Assembly: GCA_014762585.1 (NCBI GenBank)
Contig: JABURN010000140.1
Span: forward strand, 1-5,946
Length of the DNA stretch: 5,946 nt
Direction: 5' to 3'
Origin: Methylophaga sp.
GTDB taxonomy: Bacteria; Pseudomonadota; Gammaproteobacteria; Nitrosococcales; Methylophagaceae
Below, piece after piece: positions 1-5,946 of this stretch; position 1 is the first letter of the stretch; the number at the start of each line of letters is the position of its first letter. The translations under genes and the position numbers were made by a program. The notes beneath the pieces are model-generated. The model did not search any database. It saw nothing but the letters and a program-made list of their open reading frames with translations, and was not told the origin of the DNA.

Positions 1-1008
1 GGCAGGAGAAGCACCCGGCAGTTTGGAGGGTTTATGAATATTTGCATCAGCCATACCTGAGAGCTTAAGACTGTTTCTGAGCACATTTTCCCCGGTTGCC
101 GCCCACTCAAAGCCATGTTGAGCAATGACTTTCAGCGTTTCTTCCGATACCGCTCCTTCCGATGGCCAGCAGCCTTTGGGTCTGAAACCGAAAAACGACT
201 CAAATACCCGGAGCCCCTCCTCCATATGCCAGTGCGCTCGTTCAAGGCCGCCCGGATAGTGGGTGACCTCAGGCAGCAACGCATCCGGCATCGCCTCCAG
301 CGTGGAATTGATATCGAGCAGCAGCGGTACGATGGGATGTGCATAGGGTGTGACCGATAGCTCAACACGGCCAGTTTCTGCCAGTCTTTTGTAGCGTGGT
401 ATCAGGTCACTCAGAAGTTCTCCAATGACCATCATCAGCTGGCGCCGGTCATGGAAAGTATACAGACGCCCTTTCTTCATCAGCGCCTGGATGCGCACAT
501 CACTGCGGCGTACGGATTCGGCCATCCACACCAGGTGATACCAGACCACCAGGTCGATCATGAACTGATCGTTGACGTAATTGAGTCGCTCCGGCTGTTC
601 CAGCGTCCAGCGAGCCATCTCCACAAGTCGGGCGAAATGCGGGAATGGGGCTATCAGCTTTTCTTCGTTGGCACGCAGACAGGCGTTAATCAAGGTCTTT
701 CGTTCTTCTGCATGAAGAGGTTGCACGGGCGAATCGAGTGCAATCAGTAAGGGATCTTTAAGCCGACCGGTCCCTCTAAACCGCCCTTTCAGCTGCTCGT
801 CGTAATCAGCAAGCTGTTCCAGCAAAGTCGGCGCAAAGTTGACCACCGCCTTGGCCTCCTGAACATTTTCCAGGTGCCAGGCCATATCGACATAATCTTT
901 GATCGCGTGCAGGTAGGTCCAGGGCAACTGATACATACCGCCCATGGGCTCACTGTACTGCGGCTGGTGCATGTGCCAGCAGAGAACAACCTTGAGTTTA
1001 TCTGACAT
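1..1008 (-). CDS. Glycoside hydrolase family 57 alpha-glucan enzyme (C-terminus cut by the window edge)
   Basis: An open frame of 336 codons runs from ATG at 1008 to the left edge without a stop, so the C-terminal part is missing. GH57 conserved regions are visible: the N-terminal WHMHQP motif (residues 11-16), a [14 protein letters not shown] block (213-226) typical of region 2, and GCWPSE (279-284), whose Glu284 sits where the family has its catalytic nucleophile. The region with the catalytic Asp would lie beyond the edge. GH57 members are retaining alpha-amylases, 4-alpha-glucanotransferases, amylopullulanases or branching enzymes. The HQP rather than HLP form of region 1 argues against the branching-enzyme type. 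No signal peptide is seen, so it is probably cytoplasmic. The start overlaps the 3' end of glgC by 11 bp (ATGTCAGATAA), with an AGGA at 1022-1025 as a possible, rather distant, ribosome site. This suggests translational coupling and a role in glycogen turnover or remodelling. The family is secure; the exact reaction is not. Confidence 0.9.
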   Translation of the reverse strand, partial: MSDKLKVVLCWHMHQPQYSEPMGGMYQLPWTYLHAIKDYVDMAWHLENVQEAKAVVNFAPTLLEQLADYDEQLKGRFRGTGRLKDPLLIALDSPVQPLHAEERKTLINACLRANEEKLIAPFPHFARLVEMARWTLEQPERLNYVNDQFMIDLVVWYHLVWMAESVRRSDVRIQALMKKGRLYTFHDRRQLMMVIGELLSDLIPRYKRLAETGRVELSVTPYAHPIVPLLLDINSTLEAMPDALLPEVTHYPGGLERAHWHMEEGLRVFESFFGFRPKGCWPSEGAVSEETLKVIAQHGFEWAATGENVLRNSLKLSGMADANIHKPSKLPGASPA

Positions 1009-2266
1009 AACGATAGTTTTGTCCTAACATTTCCGGTGTCACCAGAACCACGCCCTTGGGTGAAACGTGGTAGCGTTTGGCATCCTGCTCAGGATCTTCA
1101 CCGATGACCGTCCCCTCCGGTATCACGCAGCCTTTGTCGATCACCACTTTCTTCAGACGGCAGTGACGTCCTATGGTTACATCCGGCAACACCACCGCAT
1201 CTTCAACCAGGGAATAACTGTGCACTTCCACATTGGAGAACAGCACAGAATGACGGACTGTAGAGCCAGAGATAATGCATCCCCCGGACACCATCGAATC
1301 AACAGCCATACCCCGGCGATCATCATCGTCAAACACGAATTTGGCCGGCGGCTGCTGTGCCTGGTGGGTCCAGATTGGCCAGTCATCATCATAAAGATTC
1401 AGCTCCGGCGTGACCCCAATCAACTCCAGATTGGCCGACCAGAACGCATCAATGGTTCCCACATCACGCCAGTAACCCGGATCATTACCCTGAACATCTT
1501 TATAGGGAAACGCCACAACTTTGTAGTTCTTGATCAGGCTGGGAATGATGTCATGTCCGAAATCATGGGTGGAGCTGCGGGTATCAGCATCTTTGATCAG
1601 TTGCTCATACAAAAACGCAGCATTGAATACATAAATACCCATGGATGCCAGCGCCACATCATCGCGGCCGGGCATAGGGGTCGGATTTTCAGGCTTTTCA
1701 TCAAACGCGACGATGCGTCTGTTAACGTCGACTGACATGACTCCCAGCGCTTTGGCTTCGTTGATTGGTACCTCAATACAACCAATGGTCATGTCGGCAT
1801 TTTGAGCAACATGCTCTGCCAGCATATCACCATAGTCCATTTTGTAAATATGATCGCCTGCCAGAATCAGAACATACTCGGGCCCGTGATTACGCAGAAT
1901 ATCGATATTCTGATAAACCGCATCAGCCGTGCCTTCGTACCAGCCTTTTTCGTTACGCTGTGATGCCGGTAACAGTTCCACGAACTCACCCAGCGCACCA
2001 CGCATGAAACCCCAGCCCTGCTGGATGTGCCTGATCAGAGAGTGGGCTTTGTATTGGGTTAAGACTCCGACCCGGCGAATACCCGAGTTCACGCAGTTGG
2101 AAAGCGGAAAGTCAATAATCCGGAATTTACCACCAAAAGGCACAGCAGGCTTGGCTCGCCAGTCAGTCAGTTGTTTCAACCTGGAACCTCGACCACCGGC
2201 CAAAATCAATGCCAAGGTATCCCGCGTTAGGCGACTGACAAAACGCGTGCTGTTGTTCTCACTCAT
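998..2266 (-). CDS. glgC: Glucose-1-phosphate adenylyltransferase (ADP-glucose pyrophosphorylase)
   Basis: This cytoplasmic enzyme makes ADP-glucose and pyrophosphate from ATP and glucose-1-phosphate, the committed step of bacterial glycogen synthesis. The 422-residue product is close to E. coli GlgC (431). It shows the nucleotide-binding [11 protein letters not shown] (20-30), [17 protein letters not shown] (37-53), WYEGTADAV (109-117), the catalytic Asp138 in LAGDHIYK, the sugar-phosphate Lys191 in [15 protein letters not shown] (265-271), and a C-terminal left-handed beta-helix region (about 320-410). The frame could open 26 codons earlier at a TTG, but ATG 2266 is preferred: it has GGAG at 2276-2279 with a 9-nt spacer, and the extra N-terminal residues resemble no family member. 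Several positions that bind the activator fructose-1,6-bisphosphate in E. coli are changed (Trp36, Pro43, Pro411, Gly415), so its regulation may differ. It is the first gene of a leftward unit with the GH57 gene, divergent from glgB. Confidence 0.97.
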   Translation of the reverse strand: MSENNSTRFVSRLTRDTLALILAGGRGSRLKQLTDWRAKPAVPFGGKFRIIDFPLSNCVNSGIRRVGVLTQYKAHSLIRHIQQGWGFMRGALGEFVELLPASQRNEKGWYEGTADAVYQNIDILRNHGPEYVLILAGDHIYKMDYGDMLAEHVAQNADMTIGCIEVPINEAKALGVMSVDVNRRIVAFDEKPENPTPMPGRDDVALASMGIYVFNAAFLYEQLIKDADTRSSTHDFGHDIIPSLIKNYKVVAFPYKDVQGNDPGYWRDVGTIDAFWSANLELIGVTPELNLYDDDWPIWTHQAQQPPAKFVFDDDDRRGMAVDSMVSGGCIISGSTVRHSVLFSNVEVHSYSLVEDAVVLPDVTIGRHCRLKKVVIDKGCVIPEGTVIGEDPEQDAKRYHVSPKGVVLVTPEMLGQNYRYVR

Positions 2267-2275
2267 GTTTGAATT

Positions 2276-2279
2276 CTCC
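2276..2279 (-). promoter_or_regulatory. Ribosome binding site of glgC
   Basis: GGAG on the minus strand lies 9 nt upstream of the ATG at 2266. It decides in favour of that start over the in-frame upstream TTG at 2344, which would add 26 residues with no counterpart in known GlgC proteins. Confidence 0.7.
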
Positions 2280-2296
2280 GGCCAAAGCCCTATGAT

Positions 2297-2326
2297 TTGT
2301 GGTGTAATACTGTTAGCCTGCCACAA
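2297..2326. repeat. Inverted repeat TTGTGG / CCACAA, possible operator
   Basis: TTGTGG (2297-2302) and its exact reverse complement CCACAA (2321-2326) flank 18 bases in the middle of the glgC-glgB divergent region. The loop contains a near-palindrome, TAATACTGTTA (2305-2315), and overlaps the candidate extended -10 for glgB. This layout could be a regulator site acting on one or both promoters, but six-base arms can occur by chance and no known operator is recognised. Confidence 0.3.
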
Positions 2327-2350
2327 GCGCGCAGCAGTCAGCAATTAAAA

Positions 2351-2356
2351 ATTATA
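2351..2356 (-). promoter_or_regulatory. Candidate -10 box for glgC
   Basis: The minus strand reads TATAAT, a perfect sigma-70 -10 hexamer, 84 bases upstream of the glgC start codon. The -35 region at 17-18 bp spacing (about 2374-2380) is poor (AAAATC or AAAAAT). A better TTGTCA at 2380-2385 is 23 bp away, too far for a normal promoter. AT-rich sequence makes chance matches common, so this is a weak call. Confidence 0.3.
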
Positions 2357-2365
2357 CGGGATATT

Positions 2366-4546
2366 ATGGCGATGATTTTTGACAAGAATTTGAAAGATGA
2401 CATCATAAAAATCGTTGAAGCACGCCATCATGATCCATTTAGCGTGCTGGGCCTGCACCAGCAAGACGATAAAGTCATTGTCCGTGCATTTTTGCCTGAC
2501 ACAGCAGAAGCGAAAATCGATAATAAACTGCCTATGACCCGTATCGAAGGCAGTGATGTTTTTGTCTGGCTGGGTAATGCTAAAGACATCCGCTGGCCCT
2601 ATAAAATCCACCGCCAGCGTCATAACGGTGACGAGGTTGCTTACCACGATCCCTACAGCATCATGCCTCAGTTGTCGGAATACGACCTGCATCTGTTTTC
2701 TGAGGGCAAACACTGGCATGCCTATAAAATCCTGGGCGCACATGTCCACGAGGTCGAAGGCATCAAAGGCACGCTGTTTGCGACCTGGGCACCGGGTGCA
2801 GAACGCGTCAGCGTAGTCGGTAATTTCAATCAGTGGGACGGACGCAGGCATCCTATGCGAGTTCGGGGTAACACCGGTGTCTGGGAGTTATTCATACCCG
2901 AGTTGGAACCGGGCGAGCTATACAAATTTGAAATCCGTAGCCGTCATGATGGTGCCCTGCATCTGAAAATGGACCCTTATGGTCAGCAGTGTGAACTGCG
3001 CCCCGGTACCGCTTCGGTAGTCACCCGTCCCACTCTTCATCATTGGCAGGATGAAGACTGGATGGATGCCCGCGAACATGCCGACTGGCTGCATGAACCG
3101 CACTCGGTTTACGAAGTGCATATGGGCTCATGGAAACGCCATGCCGATGGCAGCTTTTATACATACCGGGAAATGGCTGAAGATCTTGTGCCCTATGTCA
3201 GCAAGATGGGCTTCACCCATATTGAATTGTTGCCAGTGACTGAACATCCACTGGATATTTCCTGGGGCTATCAGACCACCGGTTATTTTGCCCCCACAAG
3301 TCGCTTCGGTAGCCCCGATGATTTACGTTATTTCATCGATTGCTGTCACCAGCATAATATCGGTGTCCTACTGGACTGGGTGCCCGGCCACTTCCCCAAA
3401 GATGCGCATGGTTTAGCCCGATTTGACGGCACCGCCCTCTATGAACATGCTGATCCACGGCGTGGTGAACACCAGGACTGGGGCACACTGATTTTTAATT
3501 ACGGTCGCAGTGAAGTATTCAATTTCCTGCTATCGAGTGCTTTTTACTGGCTGGAAGAGTTTCATATCGATGGCCTGCGTGTGGACGCCGTCGCTTCCAT
3601 GCTCTATCTCGATTATTCCCGCAAGGAAGGCCAGTGGCTGCCCAATCAGTACGGTGGCCGTGAGAACCTCGAAGTTATCGACTTTCTCAAGCACGTGAAT
3701 ACTGTGCTGCACAAAGAACATCCGGGCTGCATTATTGCTGCCGAGGAATCGACCTCCTACCCAATGATTTCACGGCCGGCCCATATGGGCGGTCTTGGTT
3801 TCTCGATGAAGTGGAATATGGGCTGGATGCATGACATTCTGGAATATATGCAGCAGGACCCGATTCATCGTCGCTATCATCATGATGCACTGACTTTTGG
3901 TCTGCTCTACGCCTTCACTGAAAACTTTGTTCTGCCTTTTTCTCACGATGAAGTCGTGCACGGTAAACGCTCGATGCTCTACAAAATGCCCGGTGATGAA
4001 TGGCAGCGCTTTGCCAACCTGAGACTACTGTACACCTTCATGTACAGCTATCCGGGTAAAAAACTGCTATTTATGGGCTGTGAGTTCGGCCAGGGAAATG
4101 AATGGAACTGTGAAACCTCCCTCGACTGGTTTGTGCTGGATTATCCGATTCATCAGGGGCTGCAGAAGCTGGTCACAGACCTCAACCATCTCTATCGGGA
4201 AACACCCGCCCTTCATGCCCATGATTTTGATCCGCATGGCTTTGAATGGATCGACTGTAATGATCGCGAACACTCGGTATTAAGCTATCTGCGTAAAGAC
4301 GCCAACAGTTATATTGTCGCCGTATTTAATTTCACCCCGGTGCCCCGGGATGGTTACCGCATCGGCGTGCCTGAGGCCGGTAACTACGAAATCATCATCA
4401 ACTCCGACTCCGAGTTTTATGCCGGCAGCAACTACCACAATGCGCCGGTGATCGAGAGCGAAGATCTGCCATGTGCAGACCGACCGCACTCTATCCGGCT
4501 TAACCTGCCACCCCTGTCCGGTCTTATCCTCAAAAAACAACATTAA
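2366..4546 (+). CDS. glgB: 1,4-alpha-glucan branching enzyme
   Basis: GlgB cuts alpha-1,4-glucan chains and transfers them to make alpha-1,6 branches in glycogen, in the cytoplasm. The 726-residue product matches E. coli GlgB (728) over its whole length. Two N-terminal carbohydrate-binding-like domains (about 17-110 and 130-220) precede the GH13 barrel. The barrel shows DWVPGHF (337-343), [10 protein letters not shown] (403-412) with nucleophile Asp407, AAEES (458-462) with acid/base Glu460, and [11 protein letters not shown] (524-534) with Asp528. A C-terminal all-beta domain follows (about 620-726). Each catalytic residue sits two positions later than in E. coli. ATG 2366 is chosen because an upstream TTG at 2297 would add 23 unrelated residues; ATG 2372 (MIFDKN) is a possible alternative. 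The gene is divergent from glgC and leads a unit with ppk2. It is the double-N-domain type usual in proteobacteria. Confidence 0.98.
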   Translation: MAMIFDKNLKDDIIKIVEARHHDPFSVLGLHQQDDKVIVRAFLPDTAEAKIDNKLPMTRIEGSDVFVWLGNAKDIRWPYKIHRQRHNGDEVAYHDPYSIMPQLSEYDLHLFSEGKHWHAYKILGAHVHEVEGIKGTLFATWAPGAERVSVVGNFNQWDGRRHPMRVRGNTGVWELFIPELEPGELYKFEIRSRHDGALHLKMDPYGQQCELRPGTASVVTRPTLHHWQDEDWMDAREHADWLHEPHSVYEVHMGSWKRHADGSFYTYREMAEDLVPYVSKMGFTHIELLPVTEHPLDISWGYQTTGYFAPTSRFGSPDDLRYFIDCCHQHNIGVLLDWVPGHFPKDAHGLARFDGTALYEHADPRRGEHQDWGTLIFNYGRSEVFNFLLSSAFYWLEEFHIDGLRVDAVASMLYLDYSRKEGQWLPNQYGGRENLEVIDFLKHVNTVLHKEHPGCIIAAEESTSYPMISRPAHMGGLGFSMKWNMGWMHDILEYMQQDPIHRRYHHDALTFGLLYAFTENFVLPFSHDEVVHGKRSMLYKMPGDEWQRFANLRLLYTFMYSYPGKKLLFMGCEFGQGNEWNCETSLDWFVLDYPIHQGLQKLVTDLNHLYRETPALHAHDFDPHGFEWIDCNDREHSVLSYLRKDANSYIVAVFNFTPVPRDGYRIGVPEAGNYEIIINSDSEFYAGSNYHNAPVIESEDLPCADRPHSIRLNLPPLSGLILKKQH

Positions 4547-4550
4547 AGGG
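4545..4550 (+). promoter_or_regulatory. Ribosome binding site of ppk2
   Basis: AAAGGG overlaps the last two bases of the glgB stop codon and lies six bases before ATG 4557. It fixes the ppk2 start and rules against the in-frame upstream opening at 4473, inside glgB. The placement suggests that translation of ppk2 follows that of glgB on one message. Confidence 0.75.
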
Positions 4551-4556
4551 CTTGCC

Positions 4557-5339
4557 ATGACCCGTCCCAAGCGTATTTCACGCAGTTATTATCAGCAGCA
4601 GAAAGAACTGCTGCAGATAGAACTGTTGAAAGTTCAGCAATGGGCAGCGGAAAACGGCCAGCGTATCGCGATTCTGTTTGAAGGTCGCGATGCTGCAGGC
4701 AAAGGCGGTGCGATTAAACGCTTTGCTGAACACCTCAACCCACGCGGTGCCCGCATCGTCGCGCTGGGAAAACCCAGCGATGTTGAGGAGGGCCAGTGGT
4801 ATTTTCAGCGTTATTTGTCACAGTTACCGGCAGCGGGTGAAATCGTCATGTTCGATCGAAGTTGGTATAACCGTGCCGGCGTTGAAAAAGTCATGGGCTT
4901 TACCACCGAGGAAAAGTATCAACTGTTTTTGGAGCAGGCACCGGAACTGGAAAGACTACTGATCGACGATGGTATCAGGCTGTTCAAATACTGGTTTTCG
5001 ATCAGTCGCAAGGAGCAGGAAGCGCGGTTTGAAGCCCGGCGTAAAAATCCCCTGAAGACCTGGAAACTGAGTCCAGTGGATATTGCTGCTCAGAAAAAAT
5101 GGGAACAGTACAGTGAAGCCCGGGACAAGATGTTTCAGTTGACCCATACTACCCACTCTCCGTGGACGGTTATTGAAGCCAATGACAAACGGGCGGCGCG
5201 TATCAACTGTATGCGACACTTCCTCTATCACCTGCCCTATACAGGCAAAGATAAAACGCTGGTGAAAATACCGGATGATACCCAGGTTTACCTGCCGCCC
5301 TACCCGGCATTCAAGCGCCGGGCGAGCGACATCAAATAA
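4557..5339 (+). CDS. ppk2: Polyphosphate kinase 2 family protein, probably class I
   Basis: PPK2 enzymes transfer phosphate between inorganic polyphosphate and nucleotides; class I members mainly phosphorylate ADP or GDP, or run the reverse reaction. The 260-residue, single-domain product has the expected P-loop kinase fold. Walker A is FEGRDAAGKGG (41-51), Walker B is VMFDRSWYNRAG (97-108), and the lid segment is SRKEQEARFEARRKNPLKTWK (about 150-170), rich in Arg and Lys for polyphosphate contact. The DAAGKGG form and the length point to class I rather than the AMP-using class II or the class III type; this subclass call is from motif memory only. No signal peptide or membrane segment is seen. 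It begins 10 bp after glgB with a good ribosome site in the gap, so it is very likely cotranscribed with glgB. The context suggests a supply of ATP for ADP-glucose synthesis or coordinated storage of glycogen and polyphosphate. Confidence 0.95.
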   Translation: MTRPKRISRSYYQQQKELLQIELLKVQQWAAENGQRIAILFEGRDAAGKGGAIKRFAEHLNPRGARIVALGKPSDVEEGQWYFQRYLSQLPAAGEIVMFDRSWYNRAGVEKVMGFTTEEKYQLFLEQAPELERLLIDDGIRLFKYWFSISRKEQEARFEARRKNPLKTWKLSPVDIAAQKKWEQYSEARDKMFQLTHTTHSPWTVIEANDKRAARINCMRHFLYHLPYTGKDKTLVKIPDDTQVYLPPYPAFKRRASDIK

Positions 5340-5946
5340 CTACTGGCGCAGCTCACGAATCAGTTTAATCAGACTGGTGGTTGAGCTGTCATGGGATGAG
5401 ATTTCAGAGCCATCCTGTAAGTCAGGAATGATCGCTTTCGCCAATTGTTTACCCAGCTCAACACCCCATTGATCAAAGGAATTAATATTCCAGACAACGC
5501 CCTGCACAAAGACTTTGTGTTCATACAGCGCAACCAGCTGACCCAGCATTTCCGGTGTCAGTTTGGGGAATATAAGGACATTACTGGGTCGATTGCCCGG
5601 GAACACCTTGTGCGGCAATAAAGCTTCCAGCGCTTTGCCTTCAAAACCTTCCTTGACCAGTTCGGCGCGGACTTCTTCCGCGGTCTTGCCCTTCATCAAG
5701 GCTTCAGCCTGCGCCAAGCCGTTAGCCAGTAGAATCGACTGGTGATCACATTCCGGGTAGTGACTGTTTACCGGTAATACGAAATCAACCGGGATCAGTT
5801 GTGTGCCCTGGTGAATCAGCTGGAAATAGGCATGCTGACCATTGGTGCCGGGCGTGCCCCAGATAACCGGACCGGTTTTATAATTAATTCGTGCACCTTC
5901 ACGGTTGATGAATTTGCCGTTACTTTCCATGTCCAGCTGCTGCATG
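5340..5946 (-). CDS. pgi: Glucose-6-phosphate isomerase, C-terminal part (N-terminus beyond the window)
   Basis: Pgi interconverts glucose-6-phosphate and fructose-6-phosphate in the cytoplasm, linking glycolysis or gluconeogenesis to glycogen synthesis. The window holds the last 201 codons of a protein normally near 550 residues. The frame is open at the right edge, and the ATG at 5945 is an internal Met, as [10 protein letters not shown] is mid-protein in the family. Numbering from that Met, the catalytic base Glu7 (DMESNGK), His38 (GTNGQH) and Lys166 are all present. The second PGI signature spans 149-166, from [15 protein letters not shown] to the Lys. The near-invariant YEHK (141-144), GNRPSN (117-122) and SSHDSST (183-189) blocks are also seen. 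The Thr in [10 protein letters not shown], where E. coli has Glu, is a non-catalytic position. The TAG stop at 5340-5342 directly abuts the ppk2 stop on the other strand. Confidence 0.97.
   Translation of the reverse strand, partial: MQQLDMESNGKFINREGARINYKTGPVIWGTPGTNGQHAYFQLIHQGTQLIPVDFVLPVNSHYPECDHQSILLANGLAQAEALMKGKTAEEVRAELVKEGFEGKALEALLPHKVFPGNRPSNVLIFPKLTPEMLGQLVALYEHKVFVQGVVWNINSFDQWGVELGKQLAKAIIPDLQDGSEISSHDSSTTSLIKLIRELRQ
5349..5388. terminator. Interrupted hairpin just after ppk2, weak terminator candidate
   Basis: CAGCTCA (5349-5355) pairs exactly with TGAGCTG (5382-5388). Inside, ATCAGT (5359-5364) can pair with ACTGGT (5373-5378, one G-U), around an 8-nt loop. The hairpin starts nine bases past the ppk2 stop codon but lies within the last codons of pgi on the other strand. 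There is no T-tract, so it is not a standard intrinsic terminator. It is the only pairing of note at this gene junction. Confidence 0.2.

Larger units (their letters stand above)
2267..2365. promoter_or_regulatory. Divergent glgC/glgB intergenic region
   Basis: These 99 bp separate two start codons facing away from each other and should hold the promoters of both units. On the plus strand, an extended -10-like TGTAATACT (2303-2311) could serve glgB, but no good -35 lies at standard spacing. On the minus strand, a consensus TATAAT lies at 2351-2356 and could serve glgC. The glgB ribosome site is weak, perhaps ACGGG at 2356-2360, five bases before the ATG. That the region carries promoters is a safe inference from gene orientation; the exact elements are candidates only. 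Confidence 0.6.

Noticed and set aside
1067..1735. A 222-codon open frame antisense to glgC
   Set aside because: It lies wholly inside glgC, has no recognisable domain, and its composition (many His, Ile, Arg) is what the reverse strand of this gene gives.
2267..2344. A longer glgC start at TTG 2344
   Set aside because: The 26 added residues match nothing in GlgC proteins, while ATG 2266 has a well-placed GGAG.
2379..2384. A perfect TTGACA -35 hexamer on the plus strand
   Set aside because: It lies inside glgB codons for Phe-Asp-Lys, and the only -10-like match downstream (CATAAA, 19-bp spacing) is weak. A chance match is more likely.
2345..2851. A 168-codon open frame antisense to the start of glgB
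   Set aside because: It resembles no known protein, sits opposite well-conserved glgB codons, and is explained as a reverse-strand shadow.
5303..5322. CCCGGC / GCCGGG hairpin near the end of ppk2
   Set aside because: The 6-bp stem is inside the ppk2 coding region, before its stop, and has no following T-tract, so it is not supported as a terminator.
5832..5858. Apparent loss of a catalytic Glu in Pgi, WGTPG in place of the E. coli WGEPG
   Set aside because: The catalytic base is the Glu of the DMESNGK motif, which is present here. The changed position is not a catalytic residue.

Overview
This 5.9 kb window is a glycogen-metabolism locus from a Gram-negative bacterium, most likely a gammaproteobacterium. 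The GlgC, GlgB and Pgi proteins can be followed almost residue by residue against their Escherichia coli counterparts. A GH57 hydrolase and a PPK2 polyphosphate kinase in the same cluster differ from the enteric glg operon and would fit an environmental lineage such as a methylotroph or chemolithotroph. That placement is inference and cannot be fixed from this sequence alone.

Layout: positions 1-1008 (minus) carry the N-terminal 336 codons of a GH57 family enzyme that runs off the left edge. It overlaps by 11 bp the end of glgC (998-2266, minus), so these two form one leftward transcription unit. A 99-bp divergent intergenic region (2267-2365) separates them from the rightward unit glgB (2366-4546) and ppk2 (4557-5339), which are 10 bp apart. 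The C-terminal 201 codons of pgi (5340-5946, minus) run in from the right edge and meet ppk2 tail to tail with no base between the two stop codons. Coding density is nearly complete and no gene-free stretch reaches 300 bp.

How the genes fit together: Pgi interconverts fructose-6-phosphate and glucose-6-phosphate. After phosphoglucomutase (not in the window), GlgC activates glucose-1-phosphate to ADP-glucose. A glycogen synthase (not in the window) would polymerise it and GlgB adds alpha-1,6 branches. The GH57 enzyme probably trims or rearranges alpha-glucan chains. PPK2 exchanges phosphate between polyphosphate and nucleotides and could supply the ATP that GlgC consumes, linking two storage polymers.

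I see no mobile element, CRISPR array, tRNA or rRNA, and nothing that amounts to a new system. The points worth a second look are the glgB-ppk2 pairing, the altered activator-site residues of GlgC, the GH57 gene coupled to glgC, and the compact divergent promoter region with an inverted repeat.
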